Shown in pieces: positions 24,777 to 33,505 of a stretch of 64,000 nt of DNA. Positions within the stretch are counted from its first letter, which is position 1, and the number at the start of each line of letters is the position of its first letter. The translations under genes were made by a program, and so were the position numbers. Source of the stretch: Lachnospiraceae bacterium (GTDB lineage: Bacteria > Bacillota > Clostridia > Lachnospirales > Lachnospiraceae); NCBI GenBank assembly GCA_009774625.1, contig VSOB01000005.1, forward strand, positions 16,216 to 80,215, in the 5' to 3' direction. The notes beneath the pieces are model-generated. The model saw only the letters and a program-made list of their open reading frames with translations, searched no databases and was not told where the DNA came from.

Positions 24777-27575
24777 ATGGCGAAAATAAAAGTACACGAG
24801 CTTGCAAAAGAAGTGGATAAACAAAGTAAGGAAGTGATTGCTTTTTTACAGAATAAAGGAATCGAGGTAAAGGCGGCGCAGAGCAGTGTGGAGGAAGCGG
24901 CAGCCGATATGGTCCGCAGAGAGCTGGGAAAAAAGACTGCCGTACCGGAGCCTGCCGGAGAAGCGAAAACTGCAGAAAAAGCAAAGACAGGCGACGGGCC
25001 GAAGGCGGGAGACGGCGGGAAGGCGCAGTCCCGTCCGGAAACGGCCAGGGGTGAGCGTACCAAACAGGAGCCTGTGAAGAAAAAGAAAAACATTATCTTT
25101 GTCAGCAATCCCCATAACAGCAAGCTGCCTCAGCGTTCCGGCGCCGGATCGGGCTCCGGGGCGGGTGCATCTGGAAATGGAAACCGGCGCGGAAGAAATA
25201 ATAATAACAATGACCCTATGCGCCGTCCGCTGATCCGTCCGCTGACACCGCCGTCTCCGGCGCCGTCTGTAGGACAGATCAAACCGACCAATCCGCCGAA
25301 ACGCAGTCAGGCGAAAAATCAGGAAACGGCACGCCCGCAGCAGGAGACTATGCCGCAGAAAAACGTTTCCAGAACACCGGGCATGGAAGGCAGACAGGAC
25401 CGGAGAGGGCAGGAAAGAACAGAGAGACAGGACAGACAGGAGAGAACAGGTGGGAGCAATGATTATAGAAGCCGTCAGACGGATAATCGCTCCGGCGGCA
25501 GCCGTTTTCATAAGGATGCTGGCAGCCGTCCGGGCGGCGCGGGCCGCGGCCGGAATTTTAATGATAGCGGCCGCTCTGAAAAAGGAACTGGCAGGGAGGA
25601 CAATAAATTCAGAAAGCCTTTGGGGGCGAAAACCTTTGCGGCGGAGACCCCTGTCAAAGACGGAGAAAAGCATCGTGACGATGAAAAACGCCGTATGAAT
25701 CAGGAACGTGACAAACGTTCCAAAAAGGATGCCATCTATGAGGACGGCAACGGCAAGAATAAAAACAAACCGGGCAGATTTATCAAACCGGAGAAAAAGG
25801 CAGAGGAAAAACAGGAAGAAAAGATCAAGACCATTACGCTGCCGGAGACACTTACCGTGAAAGAGCTGGCGGATAAGATGAAGATTCAGCCGTCGGTGAT
25901 CGTAAAGAAGCTGTTTTTACAGGGCCAGGTCGTTACGGTCAACCAGGAAATCAGCTTTGAAACGGCGGAAGAAATTGCTATCGAATATGAAATCATCTGC
26001 GAGAAGGAAGTAAAAGTGGATGTGATCGAAGAGCTTCTCCGGGAAGAGGAAGAGGACGAAAGGAATATGGTAAAGCGTCCTCCTGTTATCTGTGTTATGG
26101 GGCATGTGGATCATGGTAAGACCTCACTTCTGGATGCCATCCGTAAAACCAATGTGACAGACCGGGAAGCAGGCGGTATCACGCAGCATATTGGCGCGTA
26201 TACTGTCAATATTAAGAATGAAAAGATCACTTTCCTGGACACACCCGGCCATGAAGCATTTACGGCCATGCGTATGCGGGGCGCCAATTCCACGGACATT
26301 GCCATCTTAGTGGTGGCGGCGGATGACGGTGTGATGCCCCAGACAGTGGAGGCAATCAACCATGCCAAAGCGGCAGGGATTGAGATCATTGTGGCAGTCA
26401 ATAAGATCGATAAGCCGGGCGCCAACATCGACAGAGTGAAGCAGGAATTGACCGAACATGAGCTGATCCCGGTGGACTGGGGCGGAAGTACGGAATTTGT
26501 ACCTGTATCCGCCAAGTCGGGAGAAGGCATAGAGACATTGCTGGAGACGATACTTCTGACTGCGGAGATCCTGGAGCTGAAGGCAAATCCCGGACGCCGG
26601 GCAAGAGGCCTTGTGATCGAGGCGGAGCTGGACAGAGGCCGCGGCCCGGTGGCTACGGTGCTGGTACAGAAGGGTATGCTACATGTGGGCGACTTTATTT
26701 CCGCAGGTTCCAGCCATGGCAAGGTAAGAGCCATGATCGACGATAAGGGACGGAGAGTTAAGGAAGCAGGACCGTCCACGCCGGTGGAGATACTGGGCCT
26801 TTCCGACGTACCCAATGCAGGGGAAATCTTTATTGCCCATGAGAATGATAAGACGGCCAAATCCTATGCGGAAACGTATCTGGCACAGAATAAAGAGAAA
26901 AAGCTGGAGGAAACCAAATCCAAAATGTCTCTGGATGATCTGTTCAGCCAGATTCAGGCCGGCAATCTGAAGGAACTGAACCTGATCATCAAGGCGGATG
27001 TACAGGGCAGTGTGGAGGCTGTGAAGCAGAGTCTGCTGAAACTGACCAATGAAGAGGTCGTGGTGAAATGCATCCACGGCGGTGTGGGCGCCATCAACGA
27101 GTCGGATGTGACGCTGGCATCGGCATCCAACGCGATTATCATCGGCTTTAATATCCGCCCGGATGCCACAGCTAAGACGATTGCGGAACGGGAAGGCGTG
27201 GACATCAGACTGTATAAGGTGATCTATCAGGCCATTGAGGATGTGGAAGCGGCCATGAAGGGTATGCTGGATCCGGTCTTTGAAGAAAAGGTGATCGGCC
27301 ATGCCGAGGTGCGTCAGTTGTTCCGTGCGTCTGCAGTGGGGAATATTGCAGGTTCCTATGTGCTGGACGGTGTATTCCAGAGAGGCTGCAAGATTCGGAT
27401 TACCAGGGAAGGAAAGCAGATTTTCGAAGGCGGCCTGGCATCTCTGAAGCGGTTTAAAGATGATGTAAAGGAAGTGAAGGCCGGGTTTGAATGCGGTCTT
27501 GTGTTTGAGGGCTTTGACCAGATGCAGGAGCTGGATATTGTAGAGGCTTATATTATGGTGGAAGTACCCAGATAG
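24777..27575 (+). CDS. infB: Translation initiation factor IF-2
   Basis: IF-2 is the GTPase that brings initiator tRNA to the ribosome. In 932 residues: an IF2-N domain (1-55), a long basic Gly/Arg/Gln-rich linker (about 60-350), a second IF2-N-like domain (about 365-415), and the G domain from about 435. The G motifs are GHVDHGKTS near 441, FLDTPGHEAF, VNKIDKPGAN and VSAKSGEG. Domains II-IV and the fMet-tRNA-binding C-terminus follow. ATG 24777 lies 8 bases from CGGAGG; the in-frame GTG at 24771 is only 2 bases from it. The linker is longer than in Bacillus and compositionally biased, as usual in Lachnospiraceae. Confidence 0.97.
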   Translation: MAKIKVHELAKEVDKQSKEVIAFLQNKGIEVKAAQSSVEEAAADMVRRELGKKTAVPEPAGEAKTAEKAKTGDGPKAGDGGKAQSRPETARGERTKQEPVKKKKNIIFVSNPHNSKLPQRSGAGSGSGAGASGNGNRRGRNNNNNDPMRRPLIRPLTPPSPAPSVGQIKPTNPPKRSQAKNQETARPQQETMPQKNVSRTPGMEGRQDRRGQERTERQDRQERTGGSNDYRSRQTDNRSGGSRFHKDAGSRPGGAGRGRNFNDSGRSEKGTGREDNKFRKPLGAKTFAAETPVKDGEKHRDDEKRRMNQERDKRSKKDAIYEDGNGKNKNKPGRFIKPEKKAEEKQEEKIKTITLPETLTVKELADKMKIQPSVIVKKLFLQGQVVTVNQEISFETAEEIAIEYEIICEKEVKVDVIEELLREEEEDERNMVKRPPVICVMGHVDHGKTSLLDAIRKTNVTDREAGGITQHIGAYTVNIKNEKITFLDTPGHEAFTAMRMRGANSTDIAILVVAADDGVMPQTVEAINHAKAAGIEIIVAVNKIDKPGANIDRVKQELTEHELIPVDWGGSTEFVPVSAKSGEGIETLLETILLTAEILELKANPGRRARGLVIEAELDRGRGPVATVLVQKGMLHVGDFISAGSSHGKVRAMIDDKGRRVKEAGPSTPVEILGLSDVPNAGEIFIAHENDKTAKSYAETYLAQNKEKKLEETKSKMSLDDLFSQIQAGNLKELNLIIKADVQGSVEAVKQSLLKLTNEEVVVKCIHGGVGAINESDVTLASASNAIIIGFNIRPDATAKTIAEREGVDIRLYKVIYQAIEDVEAAMKGMLDPVFEEKVIGHAEVRQLFRASAVGNIAGSYVLDGVFQRGCKIRITREGKQIFEGGLASLKRFKDDVKEVKAGFECGLVFEGFDQMQELDIVEAYIMVEVPR

Positions 27576-27594
27576 ACAGAAAGTAAGGAATGGA

Positions 27595-27984
27595 ATGAAA
27601 AAAAACAGTATTAAAAATACAAGAATCAACGGTGAGGTACAGAGAGTGCTGGCGGATATTATCCGCAGCCAGATCAAAGATCCCCGTATCGCACCGCTGA
27701 CTTCGGTGGTATCGGTGGAAGTGGCGCCGGATCTAAAGACCTGCAAGGCGTGGATCAGCGTGCTGGGGGATGAAAAAACAGCAGCGGATACATTGGAGGG
27801 CCTTACCAGTGCGGAAGGCTTTATCCGGACGAAGCTGGCCAGAGAGCTGAATCTGCGCTATACACCGGATCTGCGGTTTATTATGGACCAATCCATAGCC
27901 TATGGAGTATCCATGTCCCGAAAAATCGAGGAAGTGAACCGGAATTTGAACAGAGAGAACGGGGAAGAGGACTTGTCGGAATAG
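27595..27984 (+). CDS. rbfA: Ribosome-binding factor A
   Basis: A 129-residue KH-like protein needed for 16S 5'-end maturation. Signatures: NTRINGEVQRVLADIIRSQIKDPRI, TSVVSVEVAPDLKTCKAWISVLG and LRYTPDLRFIMDQS. It follows infB by 19 bases. The Asp/Glu-rich last residues are normal for the family. Confidence 0.96.
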   Translation: MKKNSIKNTRINGEVQRVLADIIRSQIKDPRIAPLTSVVSVEVAPDLKTCKAWISVLGDEKTAADTLEGLTSAEGFIRTKLARELNLRYTPDLRFIMDQSIAYGVSMSRKIEEVNRNLNRENGEEDLSE

Positions 27985-28023
27985 CCTGTACAGGGAATCG
28001 ACAGCCCGGAAGAAAGGGGTAGT

Positions 28024-28983
28024 ATGTTTCAGTTATCAGAAGAGATAAAAGGGGCAAAGACAATTGGGATAGGCGGCCATATCCGGCCGGACGGCGACTG
28101 CGTGGGCTCCTGTATGGCACTGTATCTGTATTTGAAAAAATGTGCGGCGCCGGGTACTGAAGTATCCGTTTACCTGGAGTCCGTCCCTGACATTTTTGAT
28201 GAGATTGCGGGTGTATCAAAGATACGGAAGGCAGAAGAGGCAGAAGCGCCGGATATATTTTTTGCCCTGGACTGCGAAAGCAGCAGGCTGGGCAGTGCGC
28301 AGCGGCTGTTTGAAGGAGCCGGAAAACGGATCAACATCGATCATCATATCAGCAATATGGGATGCGGCACAGTCAATTATATTGATCCGAAGGCCAGCTC
28401 CACCAGCGAGCTGGTGTACCGGCTGTTTCAACGGGAGCTGATGGACGGGGAGATTGCGAAGGCTGTGTACATCGGTATGATTCACGACACCGGCGTGTTT
28501 CAGTATTCCAACACAGCGCCGGAAACGCTGCGGGCCGCGGCCGATCTGATCAGTTATGGATTTGACTTTTCCGGCATTATCGAAAAGACATTTTATGAAA
28601 AGACCTATGTACAAAATCAGATCATGGGCCGGGCGCTGCTGGAAAGTATTTTGTTTCTTCACGGCAGATGCATTGTCAGCGCTGTGGACCGGAAGCTGAT
28701 GCAGTTTTACCATGCGGAGCCTCAGGATCTGGACGGCATTGCCAGTCTGCTGAAAAATACAAGAGGTGTGGAATGCGCCATCTTTATGTATGAAACGGAT
28801 GTGATGCAGTATAAAGTAAGCATGCGTTCCACGGATAAGGTGGATGTGGCAAAAATCGCTTCCTATTTCGGGGGCGGCGGTCATAAAAAGGCAGCAGGAT
28901 GCTCGATGTCAGGAACGTTTCATGATGTGGTCAACAATCTGTCTTTACATATTGAAAAGCAATTGCATGAGGAAGATGAGTGA
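28024..28983 (+). CDS. nrnA: DHH-family phosphoesterase, NrnA type
   Basis: NrnA degrades very short oligoribonucleotides and 3'-phosphoadenosine 5'-phosphate (pAp). The 319 residues have the DHH catalytic motifs GGHIRPDGDCVGSCMAL, FALDCESSRLG and NIDHHISNMGCG, followed by TGVFQYSNT, and the DHHA1 substrate-binding motif YFGGGGHKKAAGCSM near the end. Placement between rbfA and truB is the standard Firmicute order. In a c-di-GMP context it may also clear pGpG, but that is inference. Its stop overlaps the truB start. Confidence 0.95.
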   Translation: MFQLSEEIKGAKTIGIGGHIRPDGDCVGSCMALYLYLKKCAAPGTEVSVYLESVPDIFDEIAGVSKIRKAEEAEAPDIFFALDCESSRLGSAQRLFEGAGKRINIDHHISNMGCGTVNYIDPKASSTSELVYRLFQRELMDGEIAKAVYIGMIHDTGVFQYSNTAPETLRAAADLISYGFDFSGIIEKTFYEKTYVQNQIMGRALLESILFLHGRCIVSAVDRKLMQFYHAEPQDLDGIASLLKNTRGVECAIFMYETDVMQYKVSMRSTDKVDVAKIASYFGGGGHKKAAGCSMSGTFHDVVNNLSLHIEKQLHEEDE

Positions 28984-29909
28984 AAACGGAGAAAACCGTG
29001 CAGAACGGAGTTATTAATGTATATAAAGAAAGAGGTTACACTTCCCACGATGTGGTAGCCCGGCTCCGGGGGATACTGAAGCTGAAGAAGATAGGGCATA
29101 CAGGCACGCTGGATCCGGAGGCAGAGGGTGTGCTTCCTGTATGTCTGGGAAACGGCACCAGGCTCTGCGGCATGCTGACAGATAAGGAAAAAGAATATCA
29201 GGCAGAGCTTTTGCTGGGTGTGACAACCAACACGCAGGATATGACCGGCCGGATACTTGCCAGACGGGACGTATGCGTCACCAGGGAAGAGACGGAAAAA
29301 GCGGTGATGGGATTTCTGGGAACTTATGAACAGCTTCCGCCTATGTATTCCGCCTGCAGGGTGGAAGGAAAGCGTCTGTATGAGCTGGCAAGAGAAGGAA
29401 AAGAAGTGGAGCGGAAGAGAAGGCCTGTGACCATCCATGAGCTGGAAATATGTTCCATAGAGCTGCCCAGGGTCAGGATGCGTGTGGTCTGTTCCAAAGG
29501 GACTTATATCAGAACGTTGTGTCACGACATCGGAGAGAGGCTGGGCTGCGGCGGTACTATGGCGAGCCTGCTTCGCACCCGTGTGGACCGTTTCACACTA
29601 AAGGAGGCGAAGAGGCTGGATGAGATCGAGGCGGCGGCTGCGGCCGGTGAAGCCGGCACACTGATCCTGCCTGTGGAGGAGATGTTTTCCGCATTGCCGG
29701 TGATCACAGTCAAAGAGGCATATACATCGGCTGTACGCAACGGCAATCCGCTGTTTCTGCGTCAGATCACGGGGAAGTCCGGCTGGATGGATGGAGAACA
29801 GGTAAGAATACATGATTCACAGGGGCGTTTTTACGGAATCTATGGATTTGAGGTGATGAAGGGCAGGTTTGTGCCTGTTAAAATGTTTTTGCCCTCAGAA
29901 TCCTGCTGA
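28980..29909 (+). CDS. truB: tRNA pseudouridine(55) synthase TruB
   Basis: TruB makes pseudouridine 55 in the T loop of tRNAs. The 309-residue product has the catalytic segment KKIGHTGTLDPEAEGVLPVC (with the nucleophilic Asp), AELLLGVTTNTQDMTG, PPMYSACRVEGKRLYELAREG, and VVCSKGTYIRTLCHDIGERLG. The start is GTG at 28980, overlapping the nrnA stop as GTGA, which indicates translational coupling. Confidence 0.96.
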   Translation: MKTEKTVQNGVINVYKERGYTSHDVVARLRGILKLKKIGHTGTLDPEAEGVLPVCLGNGTRLCGMLTDKEKEYQAELLLGVTTNTQDMTGRILARRDVCVTREETEKAVMGFLGTYEQLPPMYSACRVEGKRLYELAREGKEVERKRRPVTIHELEICSIELPRVRMRVVCSKGTYIRTLCHDIGERLGCGGTMASLLRTRVDRFTLKEAKRLDEIEAAAAAGEAGTLILPVEEMFSALPVITVKEAYTSAVRNGNPLFLRQITGKSGWMDGEQVRIHDSQGRFYGIYGFEVMKGRFVPVKMFLPSESC

Positions 29910-29928
29910 GAATAAAGAAGGAGATACC

Positions 29929-30852
29929 ATGCGTCTGATACAGGGCAGAACAGACTTTTGTCTGGATAAGGCATGCGCAGTTGCCATCGGGAAATTTGAC
30001 GGCATTCACAGAGGCCACCAGGCGCTGCTGTCGCATATATTGGAAAAAAAGAAAAGCGGATTGGAGTCTGCAGTGTTTACCTTTGATCCTGTACCGGCGG
30101 TTTTTTTCGGTAAGGGACAGGTGCGGGAACTGACTACAAGAGAAGAAAAACGCAGGATTTTTCAGCGGCTGGGTGTGGATGTGCTGATTGAATTTCCCCT
30201 GCGTGCGGATACCGCGGCCATCTCACCGGCTGCTTTTATTGAAGAGATCCTGGCTCGGAGGATGCGTGCGGCGTATGTGGCGGCCGGGACGGATGTTACT
30301 TTCGGGGCAGGCGGCGCAGGAGACGGCGCTATGCTGGCGGCCTATGGGGATCGGCTGGGATTTGCGGTGGAAGTGATCGACAAAGTGTGCGCGGACGGCA
30401 GGGAGATCAGCTCCAGCCGGATCCGCAGGGCATTGGAAGCAGGAGAGATGGAGCAGGTGACGGAATTGATCGGGTTTCCCTATAGCGTAACCGGAACGGT
30501 GGTGCACGGCAGGCGGCTGGGCAGGACCATCGGGATGCCCACAGTCAATCTGCTGCCGCCCGGGGACAAGCTGCTGCCGCCCAGAGGGGTGTATTTTTCC
30601 AATGTTTCCTATGGAGGGAATCATTACAGAAGCATTACCAACATTGGCTGTAAGCCCACGGTCAGCAGGGAAAAGGTTATGGGCGTGGAAACCTATCTGT
30701 ATGATTTTAATGAGGATATATACGGCAGGGAGATTACAGTCAATCTGCTTGGGTTTAAACGGCCTGAAATGAAGTTTGATTCGGTGGAAGAACTGAAGCG
30801 GCAGATGGAAAAGGATATTGCAGAAGGTAAAATGGTAAATTGGTACTTGTAA
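29929..30852 (+). CDS. ribF: Bifunctional riboflavin kinase / FAD synthetase
   Basis: RibF makes FMN from riboflavin and then FAD. The N-terminal adenylyltransferase domain has AIGKFDGIHRGHQALL and ISSSRIRRALEAGEM. The C-terminal kinase domain has GRRLGRTIGMPTVNLLPP, GVYFSNVSY, SITNIGCKPTV and VETYLYDFNEDIYG. The 307-residue length is normal. ATG 29929 follows AAGGAG; the in-frame start 60 bases earlier lies inside truB. It is the last gene of the rimP operon here. Confidence 0.96.
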   Translation: MRLIQGRTDFCLDKACAVAIGKFDGIHRGHQALLSHILEKKKSGLESAVFTFDPVPAVFFGKGQVRELTTREEKRRIFQRLGVDVLIEFPLRADTAAISPAAFIEEILARRMRAAYVAAGTDVTFGAGGAGDGAMLAAYGDRLGFAVEVIDKVCADGREISSSRIRRALEAGEMEQVTELIGFPYSVTGTVVHGRRLGRTIGMPTVNLLPPGDKLLPPRGVYFSNVSYGGNHYRSITNIGCKPTVSREKVMGVETYLYDFNEDIYGREITVNLLGFKRPEMKFDSVEELKRQMEKDIAEGKMVNWYL

Positions 30853-30875
30853 CTTTGTTTCTTATCACGTACAAT
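30847..30875 (+). promoter_or_regulatory. Probable promoter of the Na+/phosphate symporter gene
   Basis: TTGTAA (30847-30852), 17-base spacer, TACAAT (30870-30875). The -35 box overlaps the ribF stop codon. The match is moderate (4/6 and 5/6). Confidence 0.55.
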
Positions 30876-30966
30876 AATGTAGGGAATGCATGAAATTTGT
30901 GGAATCCACAGGAAAATGTGTTCATACCGCAGGGATTTCCAGCGATCAGACGAAAGGGTACATAAG

Positions 30967-32631
30967 ATGAATGCTTCAGTACTATTATCTATGGCAGGCG
31001 GACTTGGCCTGTTTCTGTTTGGCATGAAACTCATGAGCGAGGGCATTGAGAAAGCGGCAGGTGCAAAACTGCGCGGGATTCTTGAGTTTTTTACCACCAA
31101 CCGCTTTACGGGAATGCTGGTGGGTATTGTGTTTACTGCTGTGATCCAGTCCTCCAGTGCCTGTACGGTTATGGTAGTCAGTTTTGTAAATTCCGGCCTG
31201 ATGAATCTGTATCAGGCTGCCGGCGTGATTCTGGGCGCCAATATCGGTACAACGGTTACTTCTCAGCTTGTGTCTTTTAACTTATCCGAAATTGCTCCGG
31301 TATTTTTGCTTGGCGGCGTGATTGCCGTTATGTTTGTGAAAAACAATATGATTAAAAAGATCGGCGAGATCGTTCTCGGTTTTGGCGTACTGTTTATGGG
31401 CCTGTCCGGGATGTCAGGTGCAATGGCAGGTCTGAAGGAGGATCCGGCTCTGGTACATTTGTTTGCTTCTCTTACCAGTCCGCTTCTGGCAGTGCTGCTG
31501 GGGACGGTGGTGACAACGGTGATCCAGAGCTCTTCCGTGACAGTCAGCATTATCCTTTTGATGGCCAACCAGGGTCTGCTGGGCCTGCCGATCTGTATGT
31601 ATATTATGCTGGGCTGCAACATTGGCGCCTGTGCATCGGCCACCTTGGCCAGTCTGGCCGGCAAGAAAGATGCCAAACGGGCGGCTATGATCCATCTTTT
31701 GTTCAATGTGGTGGGTACGATTATTTTTTATGTGATCTTCCTGATTGCGGTGGAGCCTATCGTGGATTTTTTCAACAGTATTTCCGGCGGCAATCCGGGC
31801 CGATGTGTGGCAAATGCCCATACCATCATCAAGATACTGCAGGTACTGTTGCTGTTTCCGTTTTCCGGGCTGCTGGTCAGGATGACTTATGTCTTCGTAC
31901 CGGGTGATGACAAGAAGGTGGGCTACCGGGACAGCTTTCAGCTCAAATACATTGGCGATAAGGTGGTGTTCAATCCTGCCACAGCAGTGGTGGAGGTCAT
32001 TAAGGAGATCGAACGGATGGCGGACCTGGCCAGTGAAAACCTGAACCGGGCCATGAACGCGCTGATCACACTGGATGATGAGGACATAGAAGAGGTGTAT
32101 GCAGTGGAGAAAAACATTAACTTTTTGAACCATGCCATCACCAATTATCTGGTTAAGATCAATCAGACCACATTGCCGATTGAGGATCTGAAAAGTATCG
32201 GCGCCCTGTTTCATGTGGTAAATGATATTGAGCGGATCGGAGATCATGCGGAGAATGTGGCAGATTCTGCCCGTCAGCGAAAAGAAAAGGGAACCAGTTT
32301 CAGCCGGGAAGCCCAGAACGAGCTGGGGGAGATGCTGGAGATGGTCAATAAGATCGTAAGATATTCTATAGATATGTTTGCCAGAAGCAATGAAGAGCAT
32401 ATGGGTGAGATCATAGAGCTGGAAGATGCCATAGATGAAAAGGAGCGGGAGCTGCAGCAGTTCCATGTGGAGCGTTTGACGAAAAACGAGTGTACGCCGG
32501 AAGCAGGTATGCTGTTTTCCGATGTTGTATCCGGCCTGGAAAGAGTGTCGGACCATGCCACTAATATTGCATTTGCAATTCTTCATAGTGACAGCGACGA
32601 TGCCGAGGAGAAAAAAACGGCAACGGCATAG
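30967..32631 (+). CDS. Na+/phosphate cotransporter with PhoU-like domain
   Basis: The 554-residue protein belongs to the NptA/PNaS family. It has eight or so membrane helices in two inverted repeats, each with the QSS motif (FTAVIQSSSACTVMVVSF and TTVIQSSSVTVSIILLM), and repeated glycine-rich GLGLFLFGMKLMSEG and GFGVLFMGLSGM segments. After about residue 345 a soluble PhoU-like helical domain has the pattern HVVNDIERIGDHAENVAD and LERVSDHATNIA. It imports phosphate with sodium; the PhoU-like part probably gates it. ATG 30967 is chosen because homology starts there. A hairpin terminator follows. Confidence 0.94.
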   Translation: MNASVLLSMAGGLGLFLFGMKLMSEGIEKAAGAKLRGILEFFTTNRFTGMLVGIVFTAVIQSSSACTVMVVSFVNSGLMNLYQAAGVILGANIGTTVTSQLVSFNLSEIAPVFLLGGVIAVMFVKNNMIKKIGEIVLGFGVLFMGLSGMSGAMAGLKEDPALVHLFASLTSPLLAVLLGTVVTTVIQSSSVTVSIILLMANQGLLGLPICMYIMLGCNIGACASATLASLAGKKDAKRAAMIHLLFNVVGTIIFYVIFLIAVEPIVDFFNSISGGNPGRCVANAHTIIKILQVLLLFPFSGLLVRMTYVFVPGDDKKVGYRDSFQLKYIGDKVVFNPATAVVEVIKEIERMADLASENLNRAMNALITLDDEDIEEVYAVEKNINFLNHAITNYLVKINQTTLPIEDLKSIGALFHVVNDIERIGDHAENVADSARQRKEKGTSFSREAQNELGEMLEMVNKIVRYSIDMFARSNEEHMGEIIELEDAIDEKERELQQFHVERLTKNECTPEAGMLFSDVVSGLERVSDHATNIAFAILHSDSDDAEEKKTATA

Positions 32632-32645
32632 GATATGCGCAGTGC

Positions 32646-32680
32646 GGGCACCTGTTGGAAACGGGTGCCCTTCCATATTT
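32646..32680 (+). terminator. Hairpin terminator after the symporter gene
   Basis: GGGCACCTGT (32646-32655) pairs with ACGGGTGCCC (32661-32670), 10 bp with one G-T, loop TGGAA. The tail TTCCATATTT is a weak T-run. Confidence 0.7.
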
Positions 32681-32723
32681 ACAGTTTGCGGCAAAATTGG
32701 CATATTCCAAATCAGAAATGACA

Positions 32724-32752
32724 TTGATGGACATAAAAAACTTCTTTATAAT
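32724..32752 (+). promoter_or_regulatory. Promoter of the LytTR/GHKL two-component operon
   Basis: TTGATG (32724-32729), 17-base spacer, perfect TATAAT (32747-32752), 55 bases before the LytTR gene. Confidence 0.78.
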
Positions 32753-32806
32753 CAGGAATGTCGGTTTACAGTAGGGAGAAATGACTGAAATGAAAGGGCT
32801 TTTTTT

Positions 32807-33505
32807 ATGAAAATTGCGATATGTGACGATTGCCGTCAGGATGCTGTGAGGCTGCAGAATATGTTAAGTGGTATACATGATACCCGGCTGTATCAAAGCG
32901 CGGAACAGCTTCTGACAGATGTCAAAGACGACAGGGTGCATTACGATTTGTATTTGTTGGATATTTATCTTGAGGTCATGGATGGAATCGAGCTGGCAAA
33001 ACAGCTCCGGCAGATGGATGAGTATGGGGCAGTCTGCTTTATTTCCTTCAGTGACGCGTTTTACCGGGAAGCATATGATCTGTATGCGGTGCAGTATCTT
33101 TTGAAGCCGATACGGCCTGAGGACATCAGAAAATTACTGGAGCGGGTTTCCAAGGACATTGTCAGGAACAGAGAGCTTTCCCTGTATTTTAAATGGCGGG
33201 GGAAGATCGGTTCCATACCGTATAATAAGATTCTGTATATCAGCAGCAGAGGACATACGCTCTCTATTCACTGCAGGGATGGTTCTGTACAGGAATGCAC
33301 CGGCAGGCTGGATGAGATCGCAGGGCGGGTATCGGACGGCGTATTCTGCCGCTGTCACCAGAGCTATCTGGCCAATATGCACTATGCGGATAATCTGGAG
33401 GGCAGTGAGCTGGTAGTGGCCGGTGTGAGCATTCCGGTATCCAGACGTTATTTTGCAGATGTGAAAAAAAGATATCAGGAGATTTTGTTTGAGGAGATGG
33501 ATTGA
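32807..33505 (+). CDS. LytTR-family response regulator (AgrA-like)
   Basis: The 232-residue protein has a receiver domain (1-120; IAICDDC, D52 in YLLDIYLEVMDG, lysine in LLKPI) and a C-terminal LytTR DNA-binding domain (about 130-230; YISSRGHTLSIHCRDG and FCRCHQSYLANMHYADNLEG). LytTR regulators bind direct repeats upstream of genes for autoinducer production, virulence or bacteriocins. The stop overlaps the kinase start by one base (TGATG). Likely autoregulated, but I did not find a clear pair of LytTR repeats upstream. Confidence 0.93.
   Translation: MKIAICDDCRQDAVRLQNMLSGIHDTRLYQSAEQLLTDVKDDRVHYDLYLLDIYLEVMDGIELAKQLRQMDEYGAVCFISFSDAFYREAYDLYAVQYLLKPIRPEDIRKLLERVSKDIVRNRELSLYFKWRGKIGSIPYNKILYISSRGHTLSIHCRDGSVQECTGRLDEIAGRVSDGVFCRCHQSYLANMHYADNLEGSELVVAGVSIPVSRRYFADVKKRYQEILFEEMD

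Noticed and set aside
32680..32780. LytTR binding repeats (ACAGT at about 32681 and 32769)
   Set aside because: The two copies are nearly 90 bases apart, not the 12-13 bp gap of known LytTR pairs.
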